Assembly: GCA_963693285.1 (NCBI GenBank)
Contig: OY848917.1
Location: forward strand, 20,895,745 to 20,959,744
Source of the DNA: Xestospongia muta
Taxonomy: Eukaryota > Porifera > Demospongiae > Haplosclerida > Petrosiidae
Length of the DNA stretch: 64,000 nucleotides
Direction: 5' to 3'
Shown here: positions 37,370-53,600 of the stretch, piece after piece
How the letters are laid out: every line of letters starts with the position of its first letter
Numbering within the stretch: the stretch's first letter is position 1
The notes under the pieces: generated by a model
Told to the model about the DNA's origin: nothing
Seen by the model: the letters and a program-made list of their open reading frames with translations, nothing else
Database searches by the model: none
Translations under genes and position numbers: made by a program

Positions 37370-40300
37370 CTAAATATATTATTAATTACCACATTAACAT
37401 GAATCATAACATCAATATATTACCTTTACCAACACTTAGATGTATCAGTTCACTAGTAACATTACAAACTTAGACAAAATTATGTATAGTCAAGCAAAAT
37501 ATGAGTCAAATAACTTTCAATAATTGGACATTATAAATACAAATTTGAAACTTTACAAAAAACTTCAAGCATTATTATATAATTCATACTACATTATATC
37601 AAATTTACATATTATTGTATTATGAAGGACACATTCAAATGATAAGCAATAACAGCTGCATAAATGTGGAAACAAAAAGCAATAACATAAACAAAATAAC
37701 AACAACCCATTCAATAAGCTCAACATTCATACTAGAATATAGCTATAATATGCTTAAAATGTAAGTAGTAAAACAACTTAGCAAAAAGATTTAAGCATTA
37801 TTTGTGATACCCAATGTCATATCGCACACAGTTAGGGTTAATAAAAGTCATTCCTAATATAGCTATCAGCTGTTAAAAGATGCACTTTAATGTCATTTGT
37901 GGCTTTCATAAGCTCCAATTACAATATAATGAATAAAATTGCAAATGTGAATATATATAGATACCACACAATCTAAAACAATTATGGTACACCCTTACAA
38001 GCTTCCCATCATAGCTATTAAAGACTATTAATCTTAATAAAAACAATAGGATAACTAAATAACAACTTTCAATTCAAATGACTTAGAATTAATACTACAT
38101 TATATCACACTTATCGGCTTTTATATTTTAAACAACATATTCAGATGGCAAGTCATCACACCAATATAAATGTGAAAAATAAACAATAGAGTAAACAAAA
38201 TCACAACAACACATTCAATATACTTAAAATTTATACTACATTATATCAAAATTATATCCTATTATATTGTGAAGGATACATTCAAATAAGTGCTTACAAA
38301 AACATAAATGTGGAAATGAAAACAATACAGCAAATAAAATAACAACAACTCGTTCAATAAGCTCAAAATTCATACTAGAATATAGCTATAATATTCTTAA
38401 AATACAGGTAGAGAAACAACTTAGCAAAAAGATTCGAGTATTATTAGTGATACCCAATGTCGTATCACACACAGTTAGGGTTAATAAAATTCATTCCTAA
38501 TATAGCTATCAGCTGTTAAAAGATGCACTTTAATGTCATTTGTGGCTTTCATAAGCTCCAATTACAATATAATGAATAAAATTGCAAATGTGAATATATA
38601 TAGATACCACACAATCTAAAACAATTATGGTATACCCTTACAAGCTTCCCATCATAGCTATTAAAGACTATTAATCTTAATAAAAACAATAGGATAACTA
38701 AATAACAACATTCAATTCAAATGACTTAGAATTAATATTACATTATATCACACTTACCGACTATTATATTTTAAACAACACATTCAGATGACAAGTCATC
38801 ACACCAACATAAATGTGAAAAATAAAACAATAGAGTAAACAAAATCACAACAACACATTCAATATACTTAAAATTTATACTACATTATATCAAAATTATA
38901 TCCTATTATATTGTAAAGGACACATTCAAATAAGTGCTTACAAAAACATAAATGTGGAAATGAAAACAATACAGTAAACAAAATGATAATAACTCATACT
39001 AGTATATAGCTACAATATGCTTAAAATATAGGTAAAGAAACAACTTAGCAAAAAGATTCGAGTATTATTAGTGATACCCAATGTCGTATCACACACAGTT
39101 AGGGTTAATAAAATTCATTGCTGATATAGTTATAAGCTGTTAAAGGATGCACTTTAATGTCATTTGTGGCTTTCATAAGCTCCAATTACAATATAATGAA
39201 TAAAATTGCAAATGTGAATACATATAGATACCACACAATCTAAACAATTATGGTACACCCTTACAAGCTTCCCATCATAGCTATTAAAGACTATTAATCT
39301 TAATAAAAACAATAGGGTAACTAAATAACAACATTCAATTCAAATGACTTAGAATTAATACTACATTATATCACACTTACCCACTATTATATTTTAAAAA
39401 ACATATTCAGATGACAAGTCATCACACCAACATAAATGTGAAAAATAAAACAATAGAGTAAACAAAATCACAACAACACATTCAATATACTTAAAATTTA
39501 TACTACATTATATCAAAATTATATCCTATTATATTGTAAAGGACACATTCAAATAAGTGCTTACAAAAACATAAATGTGGAAATGAAAACAATACAGTAA
39601 ACAAAATGATAATAACTCATACTAGTATATAGCTACAATATGCTTAAAATATAGGTAAAGAAACAACTTAGCAAAAAGATTCGAGTATTATTAGTGATAC
39701 CCAATGTCGTATCACACACAGTTAGGGTTAATAAAATTCATTGCTGATATAGTTATAAGCTGTTAAAGGATGCACTTTAATGTCATTTGTGGCTTTCATA
39801 AGCTCCAATTACAATATAATGAATAAATTTGCAAATGTGAATATATATAGATACCGCACAATCTAAAACAATTATGGTATACCCTTACAAGCTTCCCATC
39901 ATAGCTATTAAAGACTATTAATCATAATAAAAACAATAGGGTAACTAAATAAAAACTTTCAATTCAAATGACTTAGAATTAATATTACATTATATCACAC
40001 TTACCGGCTATTATATTTTAAACAACATATTCAGATGACAAGTCATCACACCAACATAAATGTGAAAAATAAAACAATAGAGTAAACAAAATCACAACAA
40101 CACATTCAATATACTTAAAATTTATACTACACTATATCAAAATTATATCCTATTATATTGTAAAGGACACATTCAAATAAGTGCTTACAAAAACATAAAT
40201 GTGGAAATGAAAACAATACAGTAAACAAAATGATAATAACTCATACTAGAATATAGCTACAATATGCTTAAAATATAGGTAGAGAAACAACTTAGCAAAA

Positions 40301-43300
40301 AGATTCGAGTATTATTAGTGATACACAATGTCATATCGCACACAGTTAGGGTTAATAAAATTCATTCCTAATATAGCTATCAGCTGTTAAAAGATGCACT
40401 TTAATGTCATTTGTGGCTTTCATAAGCTCCAATTACAATATAATGAATAAAATTGCAAATCTGAATACATATAGATACAACACAATCTAAAACAATTATG
40501 GTACACCATTATATCCTATTATATTGTAAAGGACACATTCAAATAAGTGCTTACAAAAACATAAATGTGGAAATGAAAACAATACAGTAAATAAAATGAT
40601 AATAACTCATACTAGAATATAGCTACAATATGCTTAAAATATAGGTAGAGAAACAACTTAGCAAGAAGATTCGAGTATTATTAGTGATACCCAATGTCGT
40701 ATCACACACAGTTAGGGTTAATAAAATTCATTGCTGATATAGTTATAAGCTGTTAAAGGATGCACTTTAATGTCATTTGTGGCTTTCATAAGCTCCAATT
40801 ACAATATAATGAATAAAATTGCAAATGTGAATATATATAGATACCACACAATCTAAAAAAATTATGGTATACCCTTACAAGCTTCCCATCATAGCTATTA
40901 AAGACTATTAATCTTAATAAAAACAATAGGGTAACTAAATAAAAACTTTCAATTCAAATGACTTAGAATTAATATTACATTATATCACACTTACCGGCTA
41001 TTATATTTTAAACAACATATTCAGATGACAAGTCATCACACCAACATAAATGTGAAAAATAAAACAATAGAGTAAACAAAATCACAACAACACATTCAAT
41101 ATACTTAAAATTTATACTACACTATATCAAAATTATATCCTATTATATTGTAAAGGACACATTCAAATAAGTGCTTACAAAAACATAAATGTGGAAATGA
41201 AAACAATACAGTAAACAAAATGATAATAACTCATACTAGAATATAGCTACAATATGCTTAAAATATAGGTAAAGAAACAACTTAGCAAAAAGATTCGAGT
41301 ATTATTAGTGATACCCAATGTCGTATCACACACAGTTAGGGTTAATAAAATTCATTCCTAATATAGCTATCAGCTGTTAAAAGATGTACTTTAATGTCAT
41401 TTGTGGCTTTCATAAGCTCCAATTACAATATAATGAATAAAATTGCAAATCTGAATACATATAGATACAACACAATCTAAAACAATTATGGTACACCATT
41501 ATATCCTATTATATTGTAAAGGACACATTCAAATAAGTGCTTACAAAAACATAAATGTGGAAATGAAAAAAATACAGTAAACAAAATGATAATAACTCAT
41601 ACTAGAATATAGCTACAATATGCTTAAAATACAGGTAGAGAAACAACTTAGCAAAAAGATTCGAGTATTATTAGTGATACACAATGTCATATCGCACACA
41701 GTTAGGGTTAATAAAATTCATTCCTAATATAGCTATCAGCTGTTAAAAGATGCACTTTAATGTCATTTGTGGCTTTCGTAAGCTCCAATTACAATATAAT
41801 CAATAAAATTGCAAATGTGAATATATATAGATACCACACAATCTAAAACAATTATGGTATACCCTTACAAGCTTCCCATCATAGCTATTAAAGACTATTA
41901 ATCTTAATAAAAACAATAGGGTAACTAAATAAAAACTTTCAATTCAAATGACTTAGAATTAATATTACATTATATCACACTTACCGGCTATTATATTTTA
42001 AACAACATATTCAGATGACAAGTCATCGCACCAACATAAATGTGAAAAATAAAACAATAGAGTAAACAAAATCACAACAACACATTCAATATACTTAAAA
42101 TTTATACTACACTATATCAAAATTATATCCTATTATATTGTAAAGGACACATTCAAATAAGTGCTTACAAAAACATAAATGTGGAAATGAAAACAATACA
42201 GTAAACAAAATGATAATAACTCATACTAGAATATAGCTACAATATGCTTAAAATATAAGTAAAGAAACAACTTAGCAAAAAGATTCGAGTATTATTAGTG
42301 ATACCCAATGTCGTATCACACACAGTTAGGGTTAATAAAATTCATTCCTAACATAGCAATCAGCTGTTAAAAGATGCACTTTAATGTCATTTGTGGCTTT
42401 CATAAGCTCCAATTACAATATAATGAATAAAATTGCAAATCTGAATACATATAGATACAACACAATCTAAAACAATTATGGTACACCATTATATCCTATT
42501 ATATTGTAAAGGACACATTCAAATAAGTGCTTACAAAAACATAAATGTGGAAATGAAAACAATACAGTAAACAAAATCACAACAACACATTCAATATATT
42601 TAAAATTTATACTAGATTTATCAAAATTATATCCTATTATATCGTGAAGGATACATTCAAATAAGTACTTACAAAAACATAAATGTGGAAATGAAAACAA
42701 TACAGTAAACAAAATGATAATAACTCATACTAGTATATAGCTACAATATGCTTAAAATATAGATAGAGAAACAACTTAGCAAAAAGATTCGAGTATTATT
42801 AGTGATACCCAATGTCGTATCACACACAGTTAGGGTTAATAAAATTCATTGCTGATATAGCTATCAGCTGTTAAAGGATGCACTTTAATGTCATTTGTGG
42901 CTTTCATAAGCTCCAATTACAATATAATGAATAAAATTGCAAATGTGAATACATATAGATACCACACAATCTAAAACAATTATGGTACACCCTTACAAGC
43001 TTCCCATCATAGCTATTAAAGACTATTAATCTTAATAAAAACAATAGGGTAACTAAATAACAACTTTCAATTCAAATGACTTAGAATTAATTACATTATA
43101 TCACACTTACCAACTATTACATTTTAAACAAAATATTCAAATGACAAGTCATCACACCAACATAAATGTGAAAAATAAAACAATAGAGTAAACAAAATCA
43201 CAACAACACATTCAATATACTTAAAATTTATACTACACTATATCAAAATTATATCCTATTATATTGTAAAGGACACATTCAAATAAGTGCTTACAAAAAC

Positions 43301-43389
43301 ATAAATGTGGAAATGAAAACAATACAGTAAACAAAATGATAATAACTCATACTAGAATATAGCTACAATATGCTTAAAATATAGGTAAA

Positions 43390-46300
43390 GAAACAACTTA
43401 GCAAAAAGATTCGAGTATTATTAGTGATACCCAATGTCGTATCACACACAGTTAGGGTTAATAAAATTCATTCCTAATATAGCTATCAGCTGTTAAAAGA
43501 TGCACTTTAATGTCATTTGTGGCTTTCATAAGCTCCAATTACAATATAATGAATAAAATTGCAAATCTGAATACATATAGATACAACACAATCTAAAACA
43601 ATTATGGTACACCATTATATCCTATTATATTGTAAAGGACACATTCAAATAAGTGCTTACAAAAACATAAATGTGGAAATGAAAACAATACAGTAAACAA
43701 AATCACAACAACACATTAAATATATTTAAAATTCATACTAGATTTATCAAAATTATATCCTATTATATTGTGAAGGATACATTCAAATAAGTACTTACAA
43801 AAACATAAATGTGGAAATGAAAACAATACAGTAAACAAAATGATAATAACTCATACTAGTATATAGCTACAATATGCTTAAAATATAGGTAAAGAAACAA
43901 CTTAGCAAAAAGATTCGAGTATTATTAGTGATACCCAATGTCGTATCACACACAGTTAGGGTTAATAAAATTCATTGCTGATATAGTTATAAGCTGTTAA
44001 AGGATGCACTTTAATGTCATTTGTGGCTTTCATAAGCTCCAATTACAATATAATGAATAAATTTGCAAATGTGAATATATATAGATACCGCACAATCTAA
44101 AACAATTATGGTATACCCTTACAAGCTTCCCATCATAGCTATTAAAGACTATTAATCATAATAAAAACAATAGGGTAACTAAATAAAAACTTTCAATTCA
44201 AATGACTTAGAATTAATATTACATTATATCACACTTACCGACTATTATATTTTAAAAAACATATTCAGATGACAAGTCATCACACCAACATAAATGTGAA
44301 AAATAAAACAATAGAGTAAACAAAATCACAACAACACATTCAATATACTTAAAATTTATACTACATTATATCAAAATTATATCCTATTATATTGTAAAGG
44401 ACACATTCAAATAAGTGCTTACAAAAACATAAATGTGGAAATGAAAACAATACAGTAAACAAAATGATAATAACTCATACTAGTATATAGCTACAATATG
44501 CTTAAAATATAGGTAAAGAAACAACTTAGCAAAAAGATTCGAGTATTATTAGTGATACCCAATGTCGTATCACACACAGTTAGGGTTAATAAAATTCATT
44601 GCTGATATAGTTATAAGCTGTTAAAGGATGCACTTTAATGTCATTTGTGGCTTTCATAAGCTCCAATTACAATATAATGAATAAATTTGCAAATGTGAAT
44701 ATATATAGATACCGCACAATCTAAAACAATTATGGTATACCCTTACAAGCTTCCCATCATAGCTATTAAAGACTATTAATCATAATAAAAACAATAGGGT
44801 AACTAAATAAAAACTTTCAATTCAAATGACTTAGAATTAATATTACATTATATCACACTTACCGGCTATTATATTTTAAACAACATATTCAGATGACAAG
44901 TCATCACACCAACATAAATGTGAAAAATAAAACAATAGAGTAAACAAAATCACAACAACACAATCAATATACTTAAAATTTATACTACACTATATCAAAA
45001 TTATATCCTATTATATTGTAAAGGACACATTCAAATAAGTGCTTACAAAAACATAAATGTGGAAATGAAAACAATACAGTAAACAAAATGATAATAACTC
45101 ATACTAGAATATAGCTACAATATGCTTAAACTATAGGTAGAGAAACAACTTAGCAAAAAGATTCGAGTATTATTAGTGATACACAATGTCATATCGCACA
45201 CAGTTAGGGTTAATAAAATTCATTCCTAATATAGCTATCAGCTGTTAAAAGATGCACTTTAATGTCATTTGTGGCTTTCATAAGCTCCAATTACAATATA
45301 ATGAATAAAATTGCAAATCTGAATACATATAGATACAACACAATCTAAAACAATTATGGTACACCATTATATCCTATTATATTGTAAAGGACACATTCAA
45401 ATAAGTGCTTACAAAAACATAAATGTGGAAATGAAAACAATACAGTAAACAAAATGATAATAACTCATACTAGTATATAGCTACAATATGCTTAAAATAT
45501 AGGTAGAGAAACAACTTAGCAAAAAGATTCGAGTATTATTAGTGATACCCAATGTCGTATCACACACAGTTAGGGTTAATAAAATTCATTGCTGATATAG
45601 TTATAAGCTGTTAAAGGATGCACTTTAATGTCATTTGTGGCTTTCATAAGCTCCAATTACAATATAATGAATAAAATTGCAAATGTGAATATATATAGAT
45701 ACCACACAATCTAAAAAAATTATGGTATACCCTTACAAGCTTCCCATCATAGCTATTAAAGACTATTAATCTTAATAAAAACAATAGGGTAACTAAATAA
45801 AAACTTTCAATTCAAATGACTTAGAATTAATATTACATTATATCACACTTACCGGCTATTATATTTTAAACAACATATTCAGATGACAAGTCATCGCACC
45901 AACATAAATGTGAAAAATAAAACAATAGAGTAAACAAAATCACAACAACACATTCAATATACTTAAAATTTATACTACACTATATCAAAATTATATCCTA
46001 TTATATTGTAAAGGACACATTCAAATAAGTGCTTACAAAAACATAAATGTGGAAATGAAAACAATACAGTAAACAAAATGATAATAACTCATACTAGAAT
46101 ATAGCTACAATATGCTTAAAATATAAGTAAAGAAACAACTTAGCAAAAAGATTCGAGTATTATTAGTGATACCCAATGTCGTATCACACACAGTTAGGGT
46201 TAATAAAATTCATTCCTAATATAGCAATCAGCTGTTAAAAGATGCACTTTAATGTCATTTGTGGCTTTCATAAGCTCCAATTACAATATAATGAATAAAA

Positions 46301-46850
46301 TTGCAAATCTGAATACATATAGATACAACACAATCTAAAACAATTATGGTACACCATTATATCCTATTATATTGTAAAGGACACATTCAAATAAGTGCTT
46401 ACAAAAACATAAATGTGGAAATGAAAACAATACAGTAAACAAAATCACAACAACACATTCAATATATTTAAAATTTATACTAGATTTATCAAAATTATAT
46501 CCTATTATATCGTGAAGGATACATTCAAATAAGTACTTACAAAAACATAAATGTGGAAATGAAAACAATACAGTAAACAAAATGATAATAACTCATACTA
46601 GTATATAGCTACAATATGCTTAAAATATAGGTAAAGAAACAACTTAGCAAAAAGATTCGAGTATTATTAGTGATACCCAATGTCGTATCACACACAGTTA
46701 GGGTTAATAAAATTCATTGCTGATATAGCTATCAGCTGTTAAAGGATGCACTTTAATGTCATTTGTGGCTTTCATAAGCTCCAATTACAATATAATGAAT
46801 AAAATTGCAAATGTGAATACATATAGATACCACACAATCTAAAACAATTA
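43390..46850. repeat. Higher-order satellite block, copy 1
   Basis: Matches 47140-50600 at a constant offset of 3,750 bp. Private variants are shared: CACATTAAATATATT (43710/47460), CACAATCAATATAC (44968/48718) and TTAAACTATAGG (45126/48876). This is a recent duplication of several units at once. Confidence 0.85.
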
Positions 46851-47139
46851 TGGTACACCATTATATCCTATTATATTGTAAAGGACACATTCAAATAAGT
46901 GCTTACAAAAACATAAATGTGGAAATGAAAACAATACAGTAAACAAAATCACAACAACACATTCAATATATTTAAAATTTATACTAGATTTATCAAAATT
47001 ATATCCTATTATATCGTGAAGGATACATTCAAATAAGTACTTACAAAAACATAAATGTGGAAATGAAAACAATACAGTAAACAAAATGATAATAACTCAT
47101 ACTAGTATATAGCTACAATATGCTTAAAATATAGATAGA

Positions 47140-50100
47140 GAAACAACTTAGCAAAAAGATTCGAGTATTATTAGTGATACCCAATGTCGTATCACACACA
47201 GTTAGGGTTAATAAAATTCATTCCTAATATAGCTATCAGCTGTTAAAAGATGCACTTTAATGTCATTTGTGGCTTTCATAAGCTCCAATTACAATATAAT
47301 GAATAAAATTGCAAATCTGAATACATATAGATACAACACAATCTAAAACAATTATGGTACACCATTATATCCTATTATATTGTAAAGGACACATTCAAAT
47401 AAGTGCTTACAAAAACATAAATGTGGAAATGAAAACAATACAGTAAACAAAATCACAACAACACATTAAATATATTTAAAATTCATACTAGATTTATCAA
47501 AATTATATCCTATTATATTGTGAAGGATACATTCAAATAAGTACTTACAAAAACATAAATGTGGAAATGAAAACAATACAGTAAACAAAATGATAATAAC
47601 TCATACTAGTATATAGCTACAATATGCTTAAAATATAGGTAAAGAAACAACTTAGCAAAAAGATTCGAGTATTATTAGTGATACCCAATGTCGTATCACA
47701 CACAGTTAGGGTTAATAAAATTCATTGCTGATATAGTTATAAGCTGTTAAAGGATGCACTTTAATGTCATTTGTGGCTTTCATAAGCTCCAATTACAATA
47801 TAATGAATAAATTTGCAAATGTGAATATATATAGATACCGCACAATCTAAAACAATTATGGTATACCCTTACAAGCTTCCCATCATAGCTATTAAAGACT
47901 ATTAATCATAATAAAAACAATAGGGTAACTAAATAAAAACTTTCAATTCAAATGACTTAGAATTAATATTACATTATATCACACTTACCGACTATTATAT
48001 TTTAAAAAACATATTCAGATGACAAGTCATCACACCAACATAAATGTGAAAAATAAAACAATAGAGTAAACAAAATCACAACAACACATTCAATATACTT
48101 AAAATTTATACTACATTATATCAAAATTATATCCTATTATATTGTAAAGGACACATTCAAATAAGTGCTTACAAAAACATAAATGTGGAAATGAAAACAA
48201 TACAGTAAACAAAATGATAATAACTCATACTAGTATATAGCTACAATATGCTTAAAATATAGGTAAAGAAACAACTTAGCAAAAAGATTCGAGTATTATT
48301 AGTGATACCCAATGTCGTATCACACACAGTTAGGGTTAATAAAATTCATTGCTGATATAGTTATAAGCTGTTAAAGGATGCACTTTAATGTCATTTGTGG
48401 CTTTCATAAGCTCCAATTACAATATAATGAATAAATTTGCAAATGTGAATATATATAGATACCGCACAATCTAAAACAATTATGGTATACCCTTACAAGC
48501 TTCCCATCATAGCTATTAAAGACTATTAATCATAATAAAAACAATAGGGTAACTAAATAAAAACTTTCAATTCAAATGACTTAGAATTAATATTACATTA
48601 TATCACACTTACCGGCTATTATATTTTAAACAACATATTCAGATGACAAGTCATCACACCAACATAAATGTGAAAAATAAAACAATAGAGTAAACAAAAT
48701 CACAACAACACAATCAATATACTTAAAATTTATACTACACTATATCAAAATTATATCCTATTATATTGTAAAGGACACATTCAAATAAGTGCTTACAAAA
48801 ACATAAATGTGGAAATGAAAACAATACAGTAAACAAAATGATAATAACTCATACTAGAATATAGCTACAATATGCTTAAACTATAGGTAGAGAAACAACT
48901 TAGCAAAAAGATTCGAGTATTATTAGTGATACACAATGTCATATCGCACACAGTTAGGGTTAATAAAATTCATTCCTAATATAGCTATCAGCTGTTAAAA
49001 GATGCACTTTAATGTCATTTGTGGCTTTCATAAGCTCCAATTACAATATAATGAATAAAATTGCAAATCTGAATACATATAGATACAACACAATCTAAAA
49101 CAATTATGGTACACCATTATATCCTATTATATTGTAAAGGACACATTCAAATAAGTGCTTACAAAAACATAAATGTGGAAATGAAAACAATACAGTAAAC
49201 AAAATGATAATAACTCATACTAGTATATAGCTACAATATGCTTAAAATATAGGTAGAGAAACAACTTAGCAAAAAGATTCGAGTATTATTAGTGATACCC
49301 AATGTCGTATCACACACAGTTAGGGTTAATAAAATTCATTGCTGATATAGTTATAAGCTGTTAAAGGATGCACTTTAATGTCATTTGTGGCTTTCATAAG
49401 CTCCAATTACAATATAATGAATAAAATTGCAAATGTGAATATATATAGATACCACACAATCTAAAAAAATTATGGTATACCCTTACAAGCTTCCCATCAT
49501 AGCTATTAAAGACTATTAATCTTAATAAAAACAATAGGGTAACTAAATAAAAACTTTCAATTCAAATGACTTAGAATTAATATTACATTATATCACACTT
49601 ACCGGCTATTATATTTTAAACAACATATTCAGATGACAAGTCATCGCACCAACATAAATGTGAAAAATAAAACAATAGAGTAAACAAAATCACAACAACA
49701 CATTCAATATACTTAAAATTTATACTACACTATATCAAAATTATATCCTATTATATTGTAAAGGACACATTCAAATAAGTGCTTACAAAAACATAAATGT
49801 GGAAATGAAAACAATACAGTAAACAAAATGATAATAACTCATACTAGAATATAGCTACAATATGCTTAAAATATAAGTAAAGAAACAACTTAGCAAAAAG
49901 ATTCGAGTATTATTAGTGATACCCAATGTCGTATCACACACAGTTAGGGTTAATAAAATTCATTCCTAATATAGCAATCAGCTGTTAAAAGATGCACTTT
50001 AATGTCATTTGTGGCTTTCATAAGCTCCAATTACAATATAATGAATAAAATTGCAAATCTGAATACATATAGATACAACACAATCTAAAACAATTATGGT

Positions 50101-50600
50101 ACACCATTATATCCTATTATATTGTAAAGGACACATTCAAATAAGTGCTTACAAAAACATAAATGTGGAAATGAAAACAATACAGTAAACAAAATCACAA
50201 CAACACATTCAATATATTTAAAATTTATACTAGATTTATCAAAATTATATCCTATTATATCGTGAAGGATACATTCAAATAAGTACTTACAAAAACATAA
50301 ATGTGGAAATGAAAACAATACAGTAAACAAAATGATAATAACTCATACTAGTATATAGCTACAATATGCTTAAAATATAGGTAAAGAAACAACTTAGCAA
50401 AAAGATTCGAGTATTATTAGTGATACCCAATGTCGTATCACACACAGTTAGGGTTAATAAAATTCATTGCTGATATAGCTATCAGCTGTTAAAGGATGCA
50501 CTTTAATGTCATTTGTGGCTTTCATAAGCTCCAATTACAATATAATGAATAAAATTGCAAATGTGAATACATATAGATACCACACAATCTAAAACAATTA
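47140..50600. repeat. Higher-order satellite block, copy 2
   Basis: Partner of 43390-46850. The match ends near 50594, where copy 2 reads GTACACCCTTAC and copy 1 reads GTACACCATTAT. By eye there are almost no differences inside the block. Confidence 0.85.
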
Positions 50601-53600
50601 TGGTACACCCTTACAAGCTTCCCATCATAGCTATTAAAGACTATTAATCTTAATAAAAACAATAGGGTAACTAAATAACAACTTTCAATTCAAATGACTT
50701 AGAATTAATATTACATTATATCACACTTACCAACTATTACATTTTAAACAAAATATTCAAATGACAAGTCATCACACCAACATAAATGTGAAAAATAAAA
50801 CAATAGAGTAAACAAAATCACAACAACACATTCAATATACTTAAAATTTATACTACACTATATCAAAATTATATCCTATTATATTGTAAAGGACACATTC
50901 AAATAAGTGCTTACAAAAACATAAATGTGGAAATGAAAACAATACAGTAAACAAAATGATAATAACTCATACTAGAATATAGCTACAATATGCTTAAAAT
51001 ATAGGTAAAGAAACAACTTAGCAAAAAGATTCGAGTATTATTAGTGATACCCAATGTCGTATCACACACAGTTAGGGTTAATAAAATTCATTCCTAATAT
51101 AGCTATCAGCTGTTAAAAGATGCACTTTAATGTCATTTGTGGCTTTCATAAGCTCCAATTACAATATAATGAATAAAATTGCAAATCTGAATACATATAG
51201 ATACAACACAATCTAAAACAATTATGGTACACCATTATATCCTATTATATTGTAAAGGACACATTCAAATAAGTGCTTACAAAAACATAAATGTGGAAAT
51301 GAAAAAAATACAGTAAACAAAATGATAATAACTCATACTAGAATATAGCTACAATATGCTTAAAATACAGGTAGAGAAACAACTTAGCAAAAAGATTCGA
51401 GTATTATTAGTGATACACAATGTCATATCGCACACAGTTAGGGTTAATAAAATTCATTCCTAATATAGCTATCAGCTGTTAAAAGATGCACTTTAATGTC
51501 ATTTGTGGCTTTCGTAAGCTCCAATTACAATATAATCAATAAAATTGCAAATGTGAATATATATAGATACCACACAATCTAAAACAATTATGGTATACCC
51601 TTACAAGCTTCCCATCATAGCTATTAAAGACTATTAATCTTAATAAAAACAATAGGGTAACTAAATAAAAACTTTCAATTCAAATGACTTAGAATTAATA
51701 TTACATTATATCACACTTACCGGCTATTATATTTTAAACAACATATTCAGATGACAAGTCATCGCACCAACATAAATGTGAAAAATAAAACAATAGAGTA
51801 AACAAAATCACAACAACACAATCAATATACTTAAAATTTATACTACACTATATCAAAATTATATCCTATTATATTGTAAAGGACACATTCAAATAAGTGC
51901 TTACAAAAACATAAATGTGGAAATGAAAACAATACAGTAAACAAACTGATAATAACTCATACTAGAATATAGCTACAATATGCTTAAAATATAAGTAAAG
52001 AAACAACTTAGCAAAAAGATTCGAGTATTATTAGTGATACCCAATGTCGTATCACACACAGTTAGGGTTAATAAAATTCATTCCTAATATAGCTATCAGC
52101 TGTTAAAAGATGCACTTTAATGTCATTTGTGGCTTTCATAAGCTCCAATTACAATATAATGAATAAAATTGCAAATCTGAATACATATAGATACAACACA
52201 ATCTAAAACAATTATGGTACACCATTATATCCTATTATATTGTAAAGGACACATTCAAATAAGTGCTTACAAAAACATAAATGTGGAAATGAAAACAATA
52301 CAGTAAACAAAATCACAACAACACATTCAATATATTTAAAATTTATACTAGATTTATCAAAATTATATCCTATTATATCGTGAAGGATACATTCAAATAA
52401 GTACTTACAAAAACATAAATGTGGAAATGAAAACAATACAGTAAACAAAATGATAATAACTCATACTAGTATATAGCTACAATATGCTTAAAATATAGAT
52501 AGAGAAACAACTTAGCAAAAAGATTCGAGTGTTATTAGTGATACCCAATGTCGTATCACACACAGTTAGGGTTAATAAAATTCATTGCTGATATAGCTAT
52601 CAGCTGTTAAAGGATGCACTTTAATGTCATTTGTGGCTTTCATAAGCTCCAATTACAATATAATGAATAAAATTGCAAATGTGAATACATATAGATACCA
52701 CACAATCTAAAACAATTATGGTATACCCTTACAAGCTTCCCATCATAGCTATTAAAGACTATTAATCTTAATAAAAACAATAGGGTAACTAAATAACAAC
52801 TTTCAATTCAAATGACTTAGAATTAATATTACATTATATCACACTTACCGGCTATTATATTTTAAACAACATATTCAAATGACAAGTCATCACACCAACA
52901 TAAATGTGAAAAATAAAACAATAGAGTAAACAAAATCACAACAACACATTCAATATACTTAAAATTTATACTACACTATATCAAAATTATATCCTATTAT
53001 ATTGTAAAGGACACATTCAAATAAGTGCTTACAAAAACATAAATGTGGAAATGAAAACAATACAGTAAACAAAATGATAATAACTCATACTAGAATATAG
53101 CTACAATATGCTTAAAATATAGGTAAAGAAACAACTTAGCAAAAAGATTCGAGTATTATTAGTGATACCCAATGTCGTATCACACACAGTTAGGGTTAAT
53201 AAAATTCATTCCTAATATAGCTATCAGCTGTTAAAAGATGCACTTTAATGTCATTTGTGGCTTTCATAAGCTCCAATTACAATATAATGAATAAAATTGC
53301 AAATCTGAATACATATAGATACAACACAATCTAAAACAATTATGGTACACCATTATATCCTATTATATTGTAAAGGACACATTCAAATAAGTGCTTACAA
53401 AAACATAAATGTGGAAATGAAAACAATACAGTAAACAAAATCACAACAACACATTAAATATATTTAAAATTCATACTAGATTTATCAAAATTATATCCTA
53501 TTATATTGTGAAGGATACATTCAAATAAGTACTTACAAAAACATAAATGTGGAAATGAAAACAATACAGTAAACAAAATGATAATAACTCATACTAGTAT

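Noticed and set aside
42476..52448. Five identical 78-residue open frames on the minus strand (MFTVLFSFPHLCFCKYLFEC and onward)
   Set aside because: They are two satellite units read through in one frame. Identity follows from the higher-order repeat, and other units break the frame freely.
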